From the NCBI RefSeq assembly GCF_001514125.1, contig NZ_KQ948557.1, positions 74,871 through 138,870 of the forward strand: a stretch of DNA of 64,000 nt, in the 5' to 3' direction. A program made the translations under genes and the position numbers. The notes below the pieces were generated by a model. That model saw only the letters and a list, made by a program, of their open reading frames with translations. It was not told the DNA's origin and did no database searches. Positions 16,451 through 24,340 of the stretch are shown here, piece by piece. Numbering within the stretch: position 1 is the first letter of the stretch; every line of letters starts with the position of its first letter. Source of the stretch: Streptomyces longwoodensis (lineage in GTDB: Bacteria > Actinomycetota > Actinomycetes > Streptomycetales > Streptomycetaceae).

Positions 16451-17749
16451 ATGCACCCCCCGCACCCCGCCCGACCCGCACCCGCCCGCACCGCGTTGCG
16501 GATCCTCCTCCTGCTCGCGGCCCTCCTCACGGTCGCCGCACCGCCCGCCGCGCACGCCGCCGGCGCGGCGGCCCCCTTCAAGGTCCTCGGCCTGTACAGC
16601 GGCACCTGGGACGCGGCCCACATCGACTTCGAGAAGGAGGCCAACGACTGGCTGCCCCGGCAGGCGGCCGCGAACGGCTTCACCTACACCGCCAGCAACG
16701 ACTGGAACCTCCTCGCCGACGGCGGCGTCAACGCCTACCAGGTCGTCCTGTTCCTCGACGACCTGCCGCAGAGCGCCGCCCAACGCGCCGGATTCGAGCG
16801 GTACATGCGCTCCGGCGGCGCCTGGATGGGCTTCCACGTCTCCGCCTTCACCACGGACGCGGCGAGCTGGCCCTGGTACCACGACCAGTTCCTGGGCAGC
16901 GGCACCTTCCGCTCCAACACCTGGGGACCGACGGCCGCGACCCTGAAGGTCGAGGACCGCACCCACCCCTCCACCGTGAACCTGCCCGCCACCTTCACCT
17001 CGTCGGTCAGCGAGTGGTACAGCTGGTCCAACGACCTGCGGAACAACCCTGACATCACGGTCCTCGCCTCGGTCGACCCCAGCAGCTTCCCGCTGGGCAC
17101 CGACCCGGACCAGTCCTGGTACAGCGGCTACTACCCGATCCTGTGGACCAACACGAAGTACCGCATGCTGTACGCGAACTTCGGCCACAACGCGATGAAC
17201 TACGCCACCAACACCCGCACCTCCTCGACGTTCGCCAGCGCCACCCAGAACCGCTTCCTGCTGGACGGGCTGAAGTGGCTCGGCGGCGCCGGCACCACCA
17301 CCCCGCCGGACGACACGCTCTCCGAGACGTCCTGGTACACGCTGACGAACGCCGGCAACGGCACCTGCGTCGACGCCCGCGCCGCCGCCACCGCCAACGG
17401 CACCGCCGTCCAGCAGTACACCTGCAACGGCACCCAGGCCCAGCAGTTCCGGCTCGCCGCGACCGACAGCGGATACCGGCGCATCGGCGTACGCCCCAGC
17501 CCGCAGCAGGTCATCGACGTCACCGACGTCTCCGGCGCCGACGACGCCCCCCTGCAGCTGTGGTCGTACACCGGCGGGCAGAACCAGCAGTGGCTCCCCG
17601 TCAAGGAGGCCGCCGGCCGCTACCACTTCACCGCCCGCCACAGCGGCAAGTGCCTGACCGCGGCCGCCACCGCCACCGCCGGCACGCAGCTCACCCAGCG
17701 CACCTGCGACGGCTCGGCCGCACAGAGCTTCACCGCGACCGCCGCCTGA
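16451..17749 (+). CDS. Secreted ThuA-domain protein with ricin-type lectin domain
   Basis: 432 aa. The signal peptide ends near residue 37 (PPAAHAAG). Residues 40-285 match a ThuA-like class I glutamine amidotransferase-fold domain (FKVLGLYSGTWDAAHIDFEKEA at the start, GGAWMGFHVSAF near 120, RMLYANFGHN near 240), a family linked to sugar metabolism and sometimes to trehalose use. Residues 300-432 are a ricin B lectin domain with three QxW repeats. The ATG at 16451 has GAAAGGA upstream. It follows the chitinase by 35 bases and ends at a hairpin, so it is probably co-expressed; it may process chitin-derived sugars or act as an accessory lectin. No catalytic role can be assigned. Confidence 0.8.
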   Translation: MHPPHPARPAPARTALRILLLLAALLTVAAPPAAHAAGAAAPFKVLGLYSGTWDAAHIDFEKEANDWLPRQAAANGFTYTASNDWNLLADGGVNAYQVVLFLDDLPQSAAQRAGFERYMRSGGAWMGFHVSAFTTDAASWPWYHDQFLGSGTFRSNTWGPTAATLKVEDRTHPSTVNLPATFTSSVSEWYSWSNDLRNNPDITVLASVDPSSFPLGTDPDQSWYSGYYPILWTNTKYRMLYANFGHNAMNYATNTRTSSTFASATQNRFLLDGLKWLGGAGTTTPPDDTLSETSWYTLTNAGNGTCVDARAAATANGTAVQQYTCNGTQAQQFRLAATDSGYRRIGVRPSPQQVIDVTDVSGADDAPLQLWSYTGGQNQQWLPVKEAAGRYHFTARHSGKCLTAAATATAGTQLTQRTCDGSAAQSFTATAA

Positions 17750-17773
17750 CCCGCCGCCGGCCCCGCCGCCGGC

Positions 17774-17797
17774 CCCGCCGCCGGGCGCGGTGGCGGG
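17774..17797. terminator. Hairpin terminator after the chitinase-ThuA operon
   Basis: CCCGCCGCC (17774-17782) pairs with GGTGGCGGG (17789-17797) with one G-T pair and a six-base loop. It follows a threefold CCGCCGCCGGCC direct repeat that starts just after the stop codon. Confidence 0.5.
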
Positions 17798-17905
17798 CAA
17801 GCGCCGTCCCGGGGGTAGATGCTTCAGGTGCCAGGTGACCTGCACCGCACGACGGGGCGGGCCCCCTGGCGCTGTCAGTGGCGGCGAGGGGAAGGACCGG
17901 TCGGT

Positions 17906-18622
17906 ATGGCACGCACGCGCAGGGAGGCGAGCACCCGGCATCCCCGGCACGAACGCAGGGGCGAGGTACGGCTGCCCGCGGTCGTCGCGACGCTCACCGC
18001 GATCGGCCTGTACCTGTTCCTGCCCGAGCAGCTGCTCGTCGCCCCGCGCTACGTGCTGCCCGCCCTGGAGTGCCTGCTGCTCGTCCCGCTCGTCGCCATC
18101 AACCCCACGCGGCTGACCCGGCAGACCAGGGCGTTCCGGGTGCTGTCCCTCACCCTGGTGGGCCTCATCGCCGTCAGCAACCTGGTGGCGCTGGTCATCC
18201 TGGTCCACGAGCTGGTCTCCGCCGGCGTCAAGGACGGCAAGTCCTTGCTGGTGGCGGCCCTGCAGGTGTGGCTGACCAACGTCATCGTCTTCGGCCTGGC
18301 CTACTGGGAGCTGGACCGCGGCGGCCCGGTCAGCCGCACCCAGCTGCCCCGCTCGGCCCTGCCGCTGGCGGACTTCCGCTTCTCCCAGGACGAGAACGAC
18401 GACGCCATCCAGGAAGTCGCCGACGGCGCCAGCGGCACCTCCGACTGGGTCCCCACCCTCGTGGACTACCTCTACGTCTCCGTCACCAACTCCACCGCGT
18501 TCAGCCCGACCGACACGATGCCCCTGTCCAGCCGCGCGAAGCTGCTGATGAGCATCCAGAGCGTCTCGGCCCTGATCACCTCGCTCCTGGTCATCGCCCG
18601 CGCGGTGAGCATCCTGCACTGA
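17906..18622 (+). CDS. Membrane protein resembling a two-helix ion-channel module
   Basis: 238 aa. Four hydrophobic segments are visible: about 22-44, 48-62, 70-95 and 108-130; a final pair near 185-235 flanks LYVSVTNSTAFSPTDTMPLSSRAKLLM. That layout (helix, pore-like loop, R-K-L, long last helix) resembles the end of potassium channels, but the selectivity sequence TVGYG is replaced by NSTAFSP, so ion conduction cannot be claimed. The ATG at 17906 has GGGGAAGGA 9 bases upstream and is preferred to an upstream frame start. It stands alone, converging on the GH16 gene with 13 bases between stops. Confidence 0.7.
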   Translation: MARTRREASTRHPRHERRGEVRLPAVVATLTAIGLYLFLPEQLLVAPRYVLPALECLLLVPLVAINPTRLTRQTRAFRVLSLTLVGLIAVSNLVALVILVHELVSAGVKDGKSLLVAALQVWLTNVIVFGLAYWELDRGGPVSRTQLPRSALPLADFRFSQDENDDAIQEVADGASGTSDWVPTLVDYLYVSVTNSTAFSPTDTMPLSSRAKLLMSIQSVSALITSLLVIARAVSILH

Positions 18623-18635
18623 CCGCCCCCCGGCT

Positions 18636-19493
18636 TCAGGCCGCGCCCTCGCCGTACAGGCGCACGTAGTCCACCGTCATCGTCGCCGGCGAGGGCGTGG
18701 AGCGGTCCGGCGGGCCGGGCCAGTCGCCGCCGACGGCGACGTTGAGCAGCAGGTGCAGGTCCTGTTCGAAGACCCAGTCCCCGGGCCGGGGCAGCTTCGA
18801 CGGGGTCAGCGTGAAGTACGGCTCGCCGTCGACGGACCAGGTGATGCGGTGCGGCTGCTTGTCGACGGCGTAGACGTGGAAGTCCCGCGAGGCGTCACCG
18901 GGCAGGGCGGTGGAGCCGCCGATCCCGTGCTCGTTGAAGTAACTCGGCCCGTGCGCGGTTCCGTACACCGTGCGCGGCTCCGCGCCCACCACCTCGCAGA
19001 TGTCGATCTCCCCCTGCCCGGGCCATTCCACGCCGTTGTCGCCGAGCATCCACAGCGCGGGCAGCAGCCCGGTGCCGGTGGGCAGCTTCGCGCGGATCTC
19101 CACCCGCCCGCGGCGCAGCGCCACCTTCCCCTCGGTGGTGAGCCGGGCGGAGGTCCACGGGCACGACTCCTGCGTGTAGCAGGGCAGTCGCGCGCCGGCG
19201 GGGGCGCGCCGCGCCGAGACCAGGAGGTGACCGGCGCCGTCGAGGGCGGAGTTGGCCGCATCGTCGGTGTAGTACTGCAGCTCGTCGTTGCCCCACCCCT
19301 CGGCCTCCCGGTTGCCGGTCTCGGTGTTCCAGGACGCCGCCGACGGGCGGGTACCGGCCGCCCCCGCGAACTCGGCGCTCCAGAAAGGCCGTTCGGCGGT
19401 GGCGCGGGGGGAGGGCGGGTCCGTGGCCGTGCCGCACCCGCCCAGCAGTGCGCCCAGCGCCAGGACGAGCGCCAGGCGGCGGGGTCGGTTCAT
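18636..19493 (-). CDS. GH16 family beta-glucanase lipoprotein
   Basis: 285 aa. The lipobox is LLGGC with the lipidated Cys near residue 20, so the enzyme is probably anchored outside the membrane. The GH16 active site is clear: WPGQGEIDICEVVG near residue 160, with nucleophile Glu, Asp and acid/base Glu in the ExDxxE pattern. Other family marks are LLPALWMLGD just before it and HLLLNVAVGGDWPG near 250. It should hydrolyse beta-1,3(-1,4)-glucans such as laminarin or lichenan. The ATG at 19493 has AGGAG at -9. Catalytic domain length is normal and there is no added binding module. Confidence 0.9.
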   Translation of the reverse strand: MNRPRRLALVLALGALLGGCGTATDPPSPRATAERPFWSAEFAGAAGTRPSAASWNTETGNREAEGWGNDELQYYTDDAANSALDGAGHLLVSARRAPAGARLPCYTQESCPWTSARLTTEGKVALRRGRVEIRAKLPTGTGLLPALWMLGDNGVEWPGQGEIDICEVVGAEPRTVYGTAHGPSYFNEHGIGGSTALPGDASRDFHVYAVDKQPHRITWSVDGEPYFTLTPSKLPRPGDWVFEQDLHLLLNVAVGGDWPGPPDRSTPSPATMTVDYVRLYGEGAA

Positions 19494-19732
19494 CGTGCTG
19501 CTCCTGCGGGGCGCTCGGGGGGACTCAAGTGTGGCGCACCCGTGCGCGGGCGCGGCCGCCGGGGCGGGGGAGGGGGCCCGTCCCCCGGCAGGCGGACCGA
19601 TCCGTGACATTCGGGACGGATCCGTAGCAGGCCCGCGCACAACGCACCCGGCCGCCGGCCGGTCGTACAGGGGGCGGGGGCACACGCCCGCGCATCCGCC
19701 CGGACCACCGGGCACCACCGATGGGGGAGACC

Positions 19733-20356
19733 ATGAACATCCGCGCCCGAGGCACCCGCACCGCCCTGGCCGCCGCCGCGCTCGCGGCCGTGGCCGGCGT
19801 CGCCGCGACCGCCGTCCCGGCCGCCGCGGCCGCCCCGGCGTCCGACACCCCCCGCTTCCTGGAGCCGGCCGAGCTGCCGCCCTCCCCGGCCTCGCCCTGG
19901 TCCGCGGGCCCGGTCACCGCCGGGCAGCCCGACCCGCTGCCGATGTGCGTGGGCGAGGCGCTGCCGTCCATCATCTCGCACCGCGCGTACACGACGGACC
20001 TCGACACCAACGCCCAGCAGCTCACGGTCGAGGGGCGCAGCGAGCAGTGGTCGAAGGAGTTCGCCGCCCTGCTGCGCAAGGACCTTGCCGGCTGCGCGAA
20101 GACCCTGATGCGCCAGGACCCCGGCCTCACGGCGACGCAGAAGTCCTACGGCCACCTCGACGTGGAGGAGGGCGCCGACGTCTACGGCATCCACACCGCC
20201 TCCGCCCAGGGCTCCTCCGACATCGCCCTGTTCTCGGTCGGCCGCGACGGCGCCACCGTCACCGTCGTGCGCTGGGCCCGGCTGGGCACCTTCAAGGACG
20301 CGCAGGTGGCGGACTTCAAGACCACGACGGTGACGGCGGTGAACAAGCTCTACTGA
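19733..20356 (+). CDS. Secreted protein of unknown function
   Basis: 207 aa. The signal peptide is basic (RARGTR) then Ala/Val-rich, ending near residue 33 (AAAAA/PAS). The mature part has a Pro-rich start, MCVGEALPS near 70 and GCAKTLMRQDPG near 120, whose cysteines could pair, followed by a beta-rich half ending VTAVNKLY. It resembles the extracellular sensor-like proteins common in actinomycetes, but I do not recognise a named family. The ATG at 19733 is preferred over 19721 because GGGGGAG is 5-6 bases upstream. It is divergent from the GH16 gene (240 bases between starts) and converges on the next gene with 4 bases between stops. Confidence 0.7.
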   Translation: MNIRARGTRTALAAAALAAVAGVAATAVPAAAAAPASDTPRFLEPAELPPSPASPWSAGPVTAGQPDPLPMCVGEALPSIISHRAYTTDLDTNAQQLTVEGRSEQWSKEFAALLRKDLAGCAKTLMRQDPGLTATQKSYGHLDVEEGADVYGIHTASAQGSSDIALFSVGRDGATVTVVRWARLGTFKDAQVADFKTTTVTAVNKLY

Positions 20357-20360
20357 CGCT

Positions 20361-21122
20361 TCAGGGCGTCCAGGCCTTGAGCATGTCCGTCATGCTGTCC
20401 GTCAGGGCGAACTGCAGCAGCGGGCCGTAGGTGACCCGGCCCACGCCCAGGCGGCGGAAGCGCTCGAGGTCGTGCTTGACGGGGTGGGCCGTGGAGTTCA
20501 CCGGGACGCCCACGGCGCCGGTCACGGCGGTCAGCAGTGCGTCGTCGTCCTGGATGCCCACCGGGTAGACGCTGTCGGCGCCGGCCTGTTCCAGGGCCCG
20601 CAGCCGCTCGATCGCCTCGTCGAGGACGGCGGAGGCGTCCTGCGCGTGCAGGAAGAGGTCGGTGCGCCCGTTCACCCAGAGCGGGACGCCGGCGTCGTCG
20701 GCCGCCGCGCGCAGGCCGGCGACGAAGGCGGCGTGCTCCTGGGTGCTGCGCACGCGGCCGCCGTCGGAGTGGACGGTGTCCTCGATGTTCAGGCCCGCCC
20801 CGCCGGCCTCGACGAGCCCGGCGACGAGGTCGGCGGGCTTCTGCCCGTACCCGGCCTCCAGGTCCACCGACACCGGGACGTCGACCGCCGCGATGATCGG
20901 TGCGACGGCGGCGACGACCTCCTCGAAGGTCTGCCCCTCGTGGTCGTCGGCGCCGCGGGAGTCGGCGAGGGGGTGGCTGCCGATGGTCAGCGCGGGGAAT
21001 CCGGCGGCCACGGCCGTGCGTGCGGACCAGACGTCCCAGACGGTCGGCAGCACGAGCGGCTGGTACTGGGCGTGCAGCTGCTTGAGGCGCTGGGCGCGCT
21101 CAACGGTGGTGTGGAGGGTCAT
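20361..21122 (-). CDS. Isocitrate lyase / PEP mutase family protein
   Basis: 253 aa, typical of the short oxaloacetate-hydrolase/PEP mutase-like branch. The barrel motifs are VLPTVWDVWSAR near residue 25, SVDLEAGYG near 85 (metal-ligand Asp and Glu) and GLNIEDTVH near 105. Enzymes of this branch break or form C-C or P-C bonds next to a carboxylate using Mg2+. The EDKxxxK motif of true PEP mutases is absent, so phosphonate synthesis is not indicated and no substrate is assigned. The ATG at 21122 has GGAGGGTC next to it. It appears monocistronic. Confidence 0.8.
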   Translation of the reverse strand: MTLHTTVERAQRLKQLHAQYQPLVLPTVWDVWSARTAVAAGFPALTIGSHPLADSRGADDHEGQTFEEVVAAVAPIIAAVDVPVSVDLEAGYGQKPADLVAGLVEAGGAGLNIEDTVHSDGGRVRSTQEHAAFVAGLRAAADDAGVPLWVNGRTDLFLHAQDASAVLDEAIERLRALEQAGADSVYPVGIQDDDALLTAVTGAVGVPVNSTAHPVKHDLERFRRLGVGRVTYGPLLQFALTDSMTDMLKAWTP

Positions 21123-21521
21123 GCGATCAACGCTACCCCGCCACCGCCGACCACCGGGCGGACGACGGGCGTTCACGATCCTCGCCCGTCATCCCGGGTG
21201 CCGGGCGCGCCGCCGCGAACGCGCTGCCCTGCCGCGCCGTCGTACGCCAGGCCGCGACAGCGCACCACACGGCCCCGTCCGCGCCACGGCGTGTGCCGGA
21301 TCGCGCGGGGGCGCCCGCGGCGCGCGACGGCACCCGGGGTGCGCACGGGTGCGTCCACCGGCTCCGCGCGCCCCCTGCCCCGGCGCGAACGGCGGGGGCA
21401 GGGTGGGCGGTTGCCCGGGGGCAAACCCCTCCGGGCGCGCCGTCTTTCGAAGGGCCGGGTGGGCTGGGTGGTCGCGGTGGACGAAGGACGTGCCGAGGAG
21501 CGTGGCAAGGAGCGTGGCGAG
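21123..21521. other. Gene-free divergent region
   Basis: About 400 GC-rich bases between the PEP mutase-like gene and the SDR gene. They must hold two divergent promoters, but no convincing -10/-35 pair, operator or small gene stands out by eye. Open frames here are shadows of codon-biased neighbours. Confidence 0.4.
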
Positions 21522-22481
21522 GTGCGTTTCGACGGACGCGTGGTCGTGGTGACCGGCGCGGGCAGGGGACTGGGCCGCGCATACGCGCTGCTCCTCGCGG
21601 CGCGCGGCGCGCAGGTCGTCGTCAACGACGTGGGGGCCGCGACCGACGGGCACGGCACGTCCCCCGTGCCCGCACAGGCCGTCGCGCAGGAGATCCGCGC
21701 GGCCGGCGGGCAGGCCCTGGCGGACGGGCACGACGTGGCCACCGCGGCCGGCGCGCGCGCCCTCACCGCGGCCGCGCTGGAACGGTTCGGACGGCTGGAC
21801 GCCCTGGTCAACAACGCGGGCATCTCGATCCTGCGCCCGCTGACCGAGCTCACCGACGACGAGTACCGGCGGGTGCTGGACACACACGCGGGCGGGACGT
21901 GGCACATGCTGCGGGCCGTGTGGCCGCACATGACCGCCGCCGGGTACGGGCGGATCGTCAACACCTGCTCCGAGGCCCTGTTCGGCGACACCGGGCTCAG
22001 CGCGTACGCCGCGGGCAAGGGCGCCGTGCTCGGCCTGACCACCTCCGCGGCGGCCGAGGGCGCCGCCCACGGCATCAAGGTCAACGCGGTCGTGCCCGTC
22101 GCCGCGACCCGCATGTCCCTGGAGGCGGTCCGGGACGACGCAGGCACCACCGCGCTGCTCACCGACCTGTTCCCCGCCCGGCACGTCGCCCCGGTGGTGG
22201 CCCTGCTGGCCCACGAGGGCGCCCCCTGCACCGGCCACCTCCTGCACGCGGCCGGCCGCCGCACCGCCCGGATCTTCCTGGGCGCCACCGAAGGCGTCGT
22301 GTGGACGCACGACCCCACCCCCGAGGCGGTCCGGGACGGCTTCGCGCGGATCGGCGACACCGGGGCGTTCCGCACCCCGGCGAGCCTCAGCGAGTCCATG
22401 GGCTCCTCCCTCGCCCGGCTGGGCGCCGGGGCGGCCGGGACCCCCGTCCTCGACCTGACGACGCCGGCCGACCGCGCATGA
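21522..22481 (+). CDS. Short-chain dehydrogenase/reductase (SDR)
   Basis: 319 aa. The cofactor motif is TGAGRGLG near residue 11, followed by NNAG near 98, a catalytic Ser in NTCSEAL near 145, and YAAGK (YxxxK) near 160. The VVNDVG strand end with Asp suggests NAD(H). The last 60 residues extend beyond the classical SDR length, as in MFE/hydroxyacyl dehydrogenase-like members. The GTG at 21522 is chosen because AAGGAG lies 8 bases upstream; GTG 21477 is also in frame but has a poorer site. A terpene synthase follows after 49 bases and a shared terminator, so this enzyme probably oxidises a terpene alcohol. Confidence 0.82.
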   Translation: MRFDGRVVVVTGAGRGLGRAYALLLAARGAQVVVNDVGAATDGHGTSPVPAQAVAQEIRAAGGQALADGHDVATAAGARALTAAALERFGRLDALVNNAGISILRPLTELTDDEYRRVLDTHAGGTWHMLRAVWPHMTAAGYGRIVNTCSEALFGDTGLSAYAAGKGAVLGLTTSAAAEGAAHGIKVNAVVPVAATRMSLEAVRDDAGTTALLTDLFPARHVAPVVALLAHEGAPCTGHLLHAAGRRTARIFLGATEGVVWTHDPTPEAVRDGFARIGDTGAFRTPASLSESMGSSLARLGAGAAGTPVLDLTTPADRA

Positions 22482-22530
22482 GGCGCGCCCGCCCGCCCCG
22501 CGCCGCCCGCCACGGCCCCGGGAGCCACCC

Positions 22531-23577
22531 GTGCCCCAGGACATGACCTTCGGCCTGCCCGCCGCGCACATCGGCCCCGGCCTCGACGCCGCCCGCCGGC
22601 ACCACCTGGACTGGGTGCGCCGCACCGGCCTGGCCGCCGACGACCGGTCCCTGGCCTGGTACGTCTCCTGGGACATGCCGCGCCTGGCCGCGCTCGGCTT
22701 CCCGCACGCCCGGGGCCCGGCCCTGGACCTGCTGGCGGACGCGATGGGCTTCTTCTTCGTCTTCGACGACCAGTTCGACGGCCCCCTCGGCCGCGACCCC
22801 GCCGCGACCGCCCGCGTCTGCCGGACGCTCATCGACATCGCCCACGGCGCCCCGCCGCCGCCCGGCGCGGACCCCTGCACCGCGGCGTTCGCCGACATCC
22901 GGGCCCGCAGCACCGACGGCGCCCACCCGGCCTGGACCGCCCGTACCGCCCACGAATGGGAGTACTACTTCGCCGCGCAGGCCCACGAGGCGCGGGGCCG
23001 CCTGCGCGGCACCCCGGCGGACCTCGCCACCTACCTCGAGGTCCGGCGCGGCGTCGCCGCCACCGACCTGCCCCTCTCCCTCGGCGAACGCGCCGCCGGC
23101 CTGGCCGTCCCCGCGTCCGCCTTCCACAGCCCCGAACTGCGCCTGATGCGCCGGGCCGCCATCGACGTCACCCTGATGTGCAACGACGTGTACTCCCTGG
23201 AGAAGGAGGAGGCCCGCGGCGACATGGACAACCTCGTCCTCGTCCTGGAACGGGCCCGCCACCTCACCCGCGGCCAAGCCCTCACCGCGGCCCGCGGCGA
23301 AGTGACCCGGCGCCTGCGCCGCTTCGACCGCCTGGCTGCACAGGTCCCCGCCGTCTGCACCCAACTCGCCCTCACCGAACAGGAACAGGCCGATGTCGCC
23401 GCCTACGTCCGCGTCATGACCGCCTGGATGAGCGGCTACCACACCTGGCAGACCGAAACCCACCGCTACCGCGACGCCCCCCGGATCGTGCCCCCTTCGG
23501 GCCCGGGCCACCTCGACCAGCTCCTTCCGGCGGCCTGCCGACCGCAGCGGAATGCATTCGACCGGCCGTCGGAATAA
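22531..23577 (+). CDS. Class I terpene synthase
   Basis: 348 aa, usual length for bacterial sesquiterpene cyclases. The Mg2+-binding aspartate motif is FVFDDQFD near residue 80, the NSE triad is NDVYSLEKE near 225, and a C-terminal HRYRD (RY pair) near 318 senses diphosphate. It should ionise and cyclise a prenyl diphosphate, most probably farnesyl diphosphate; the product cannot be predicted from motifs. The GTG at 22531 has GGGAG upstream. The gene lies 49 bases after an SDR gene; the pair ends at a Rho-independent hairpin. Confidence 0.9.
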   Translation: MPQDMTFGLPAAHIGPGLDAARRHHLDWVRRTGLAADDRSLAWYVSWDMPRLAALGFPHARGPALDLLADAMGFFFVFDDQFDGPLGRDPAATARVCRTLIDIAHGAPPPPGADPCTAAFADIRARSTDGAHPAWTARTAHEWEYYFAAQAHEARGRLRGTPADLATYLEVRRGVAATDLPLSLGERAAGLAVPASAFHSPELRLMRRAAIDVTLMCNDVYSLEKEEARGDMDNLVLVLERARHLTRGQALTAARGEVTRRLRRFDRLAAQVPAVCTQLALTEQEQADVAAYVRVMTAWMSGYHTWQTETHRYRDAPRIVPPSGPGHLDQLLPAACRPQRNAFDRPSE

Positions 23578-23619
23578 CCGGCTTCCCCTTCCGCTACTTG
23601 GTGCCGAGAGGGCTGCGGC

Positions 23620-23650
23620 GGGGGCTCCTGCCGGTAACAAGAGCCCCCTT
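23620..23650 (+). terminator. Rho-independent terminator of the SDR-terpene synthase operon
   Basis: GGGGGCTC (23620-23627) pairs perfectly with GAGCCCCC (23641-23648) across a 13-base loop and is followed by TTTCC. Confidence 0.8.
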
Positions 23651-23768
23651 TCCTCCGCCCGTTGGCGCGCTGCCGTGCCCAGGAAGGGGAGAGGGCGGCG
23701 TTTTCCGAGGGCGGAGTTCCGCTTGTTCAGCTCACCACCGGGTGGCCCGCCGCGCAAGATCCTCGGCG

Positions 23769-23797
23769 TTCGGGACGGCTTCGGAACCGTTCGGAAC
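23769..23797. repeat. Three TTCGG(G/A)AC direct repeats
   Basis: TTCGGGAC at 23769-23776, TTCGGAAC at 23780-23787 and again at 23790-23797, spaced 11 and 10 bp. They lie in a 500-base gene-free stretch (23578-24079), about 290 bases upstream of the receptor operon. One helical turn between copies suggests a cooperative protein-binding site; the rest of the stretch holds the terminator and an unassigned upstream region. Confidence 0.45.
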
Positions 23798-24079
23798 ACC
23801 GAGTGACCTGGTCAGAGGCATGTGAGCAGGTGCGCGGTGGGGGCTGGGAGAGGGGCGTGCCGCGGCCGGCGGCGGGCCGGACGGTCCGGGCGCCCCGCCT
23901 TTCTGGAACTGAATTCTTCCGAAATCGAGCGCTAGTTGTCCGGGCTGATTCCGATTGAGGTGAAGGGTTTTCCCCGGATGCGGCCACGGCAGAGACTGGG
24001 CGAAGAGCCGCATCTCAGCCGGTAACTGGATGCGGTGCCGTTTCGGCGTCTCTCGCCGTGCCCAGGGAGGGGAACCACT

Positions 24080-24340
24080 GTGTCCTCACGCATGAACAGG
24101 TCCCAGCGCCACCGGCGGGCGGTGGCCGCGCAGCACGCGCTGTGCGGTGCGCGCCTCACGCCGGCCCACCGGATCACCGTCCTCACCATCGTCCTAGTGG
24201 TGGTCGTCGTCCTCGTGCACGCCGGGCAGCCCGTCTGCGACGTCATCGGGCTCGTGACGGCGGCCTCGGCCGCCGCCGCGCAGCTCGGTCCGTGGCTGAG
24301 CGGCCGCCGCCCGGCGGCCGGCCTGGCCGGGGGTGCGTGA
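24080..24340 (+). CDS. Small membrane protein, partner of the HTH receptor
   Basis: 86 aa. Residues 1-30 are basic and cytosolic; two hydrophobic stretches follow (about 32-48, a run of valines and leucines, and 52-70, Ala-rich), ending in a short basic/Gly tail. The GTG at 24080 has GGAGGGGA about 7 bases upstream. Its TGA overlaps the ATG of the next gene (ATGA), so the two are translationally coupled. It may assist or tune the transmembrane receptor encoded next. No named family is recognised. Confidence 0.65.
   Translation: MSSRMNRSQRHRRAVAAQHALCGARLTPAHRITVLTIVLVVVVVLVHAGQPVCDVIGLVTAASAAAAQLGPWLSGRRPAAGLAGGA

Noticed and set aside
17752..17785. CCGCCGCCGGCC direct repeats as a mobile or CRISPR repeat
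   Set aside because: Only three short copies beside a hairpin; best read as part of a terminator region.
20361..21122. PEP mutase for phosphonate biosynthesis
   Set aside because: The diagnostic EDKxxxK motif is absent and no phosphonate genes are nearby.
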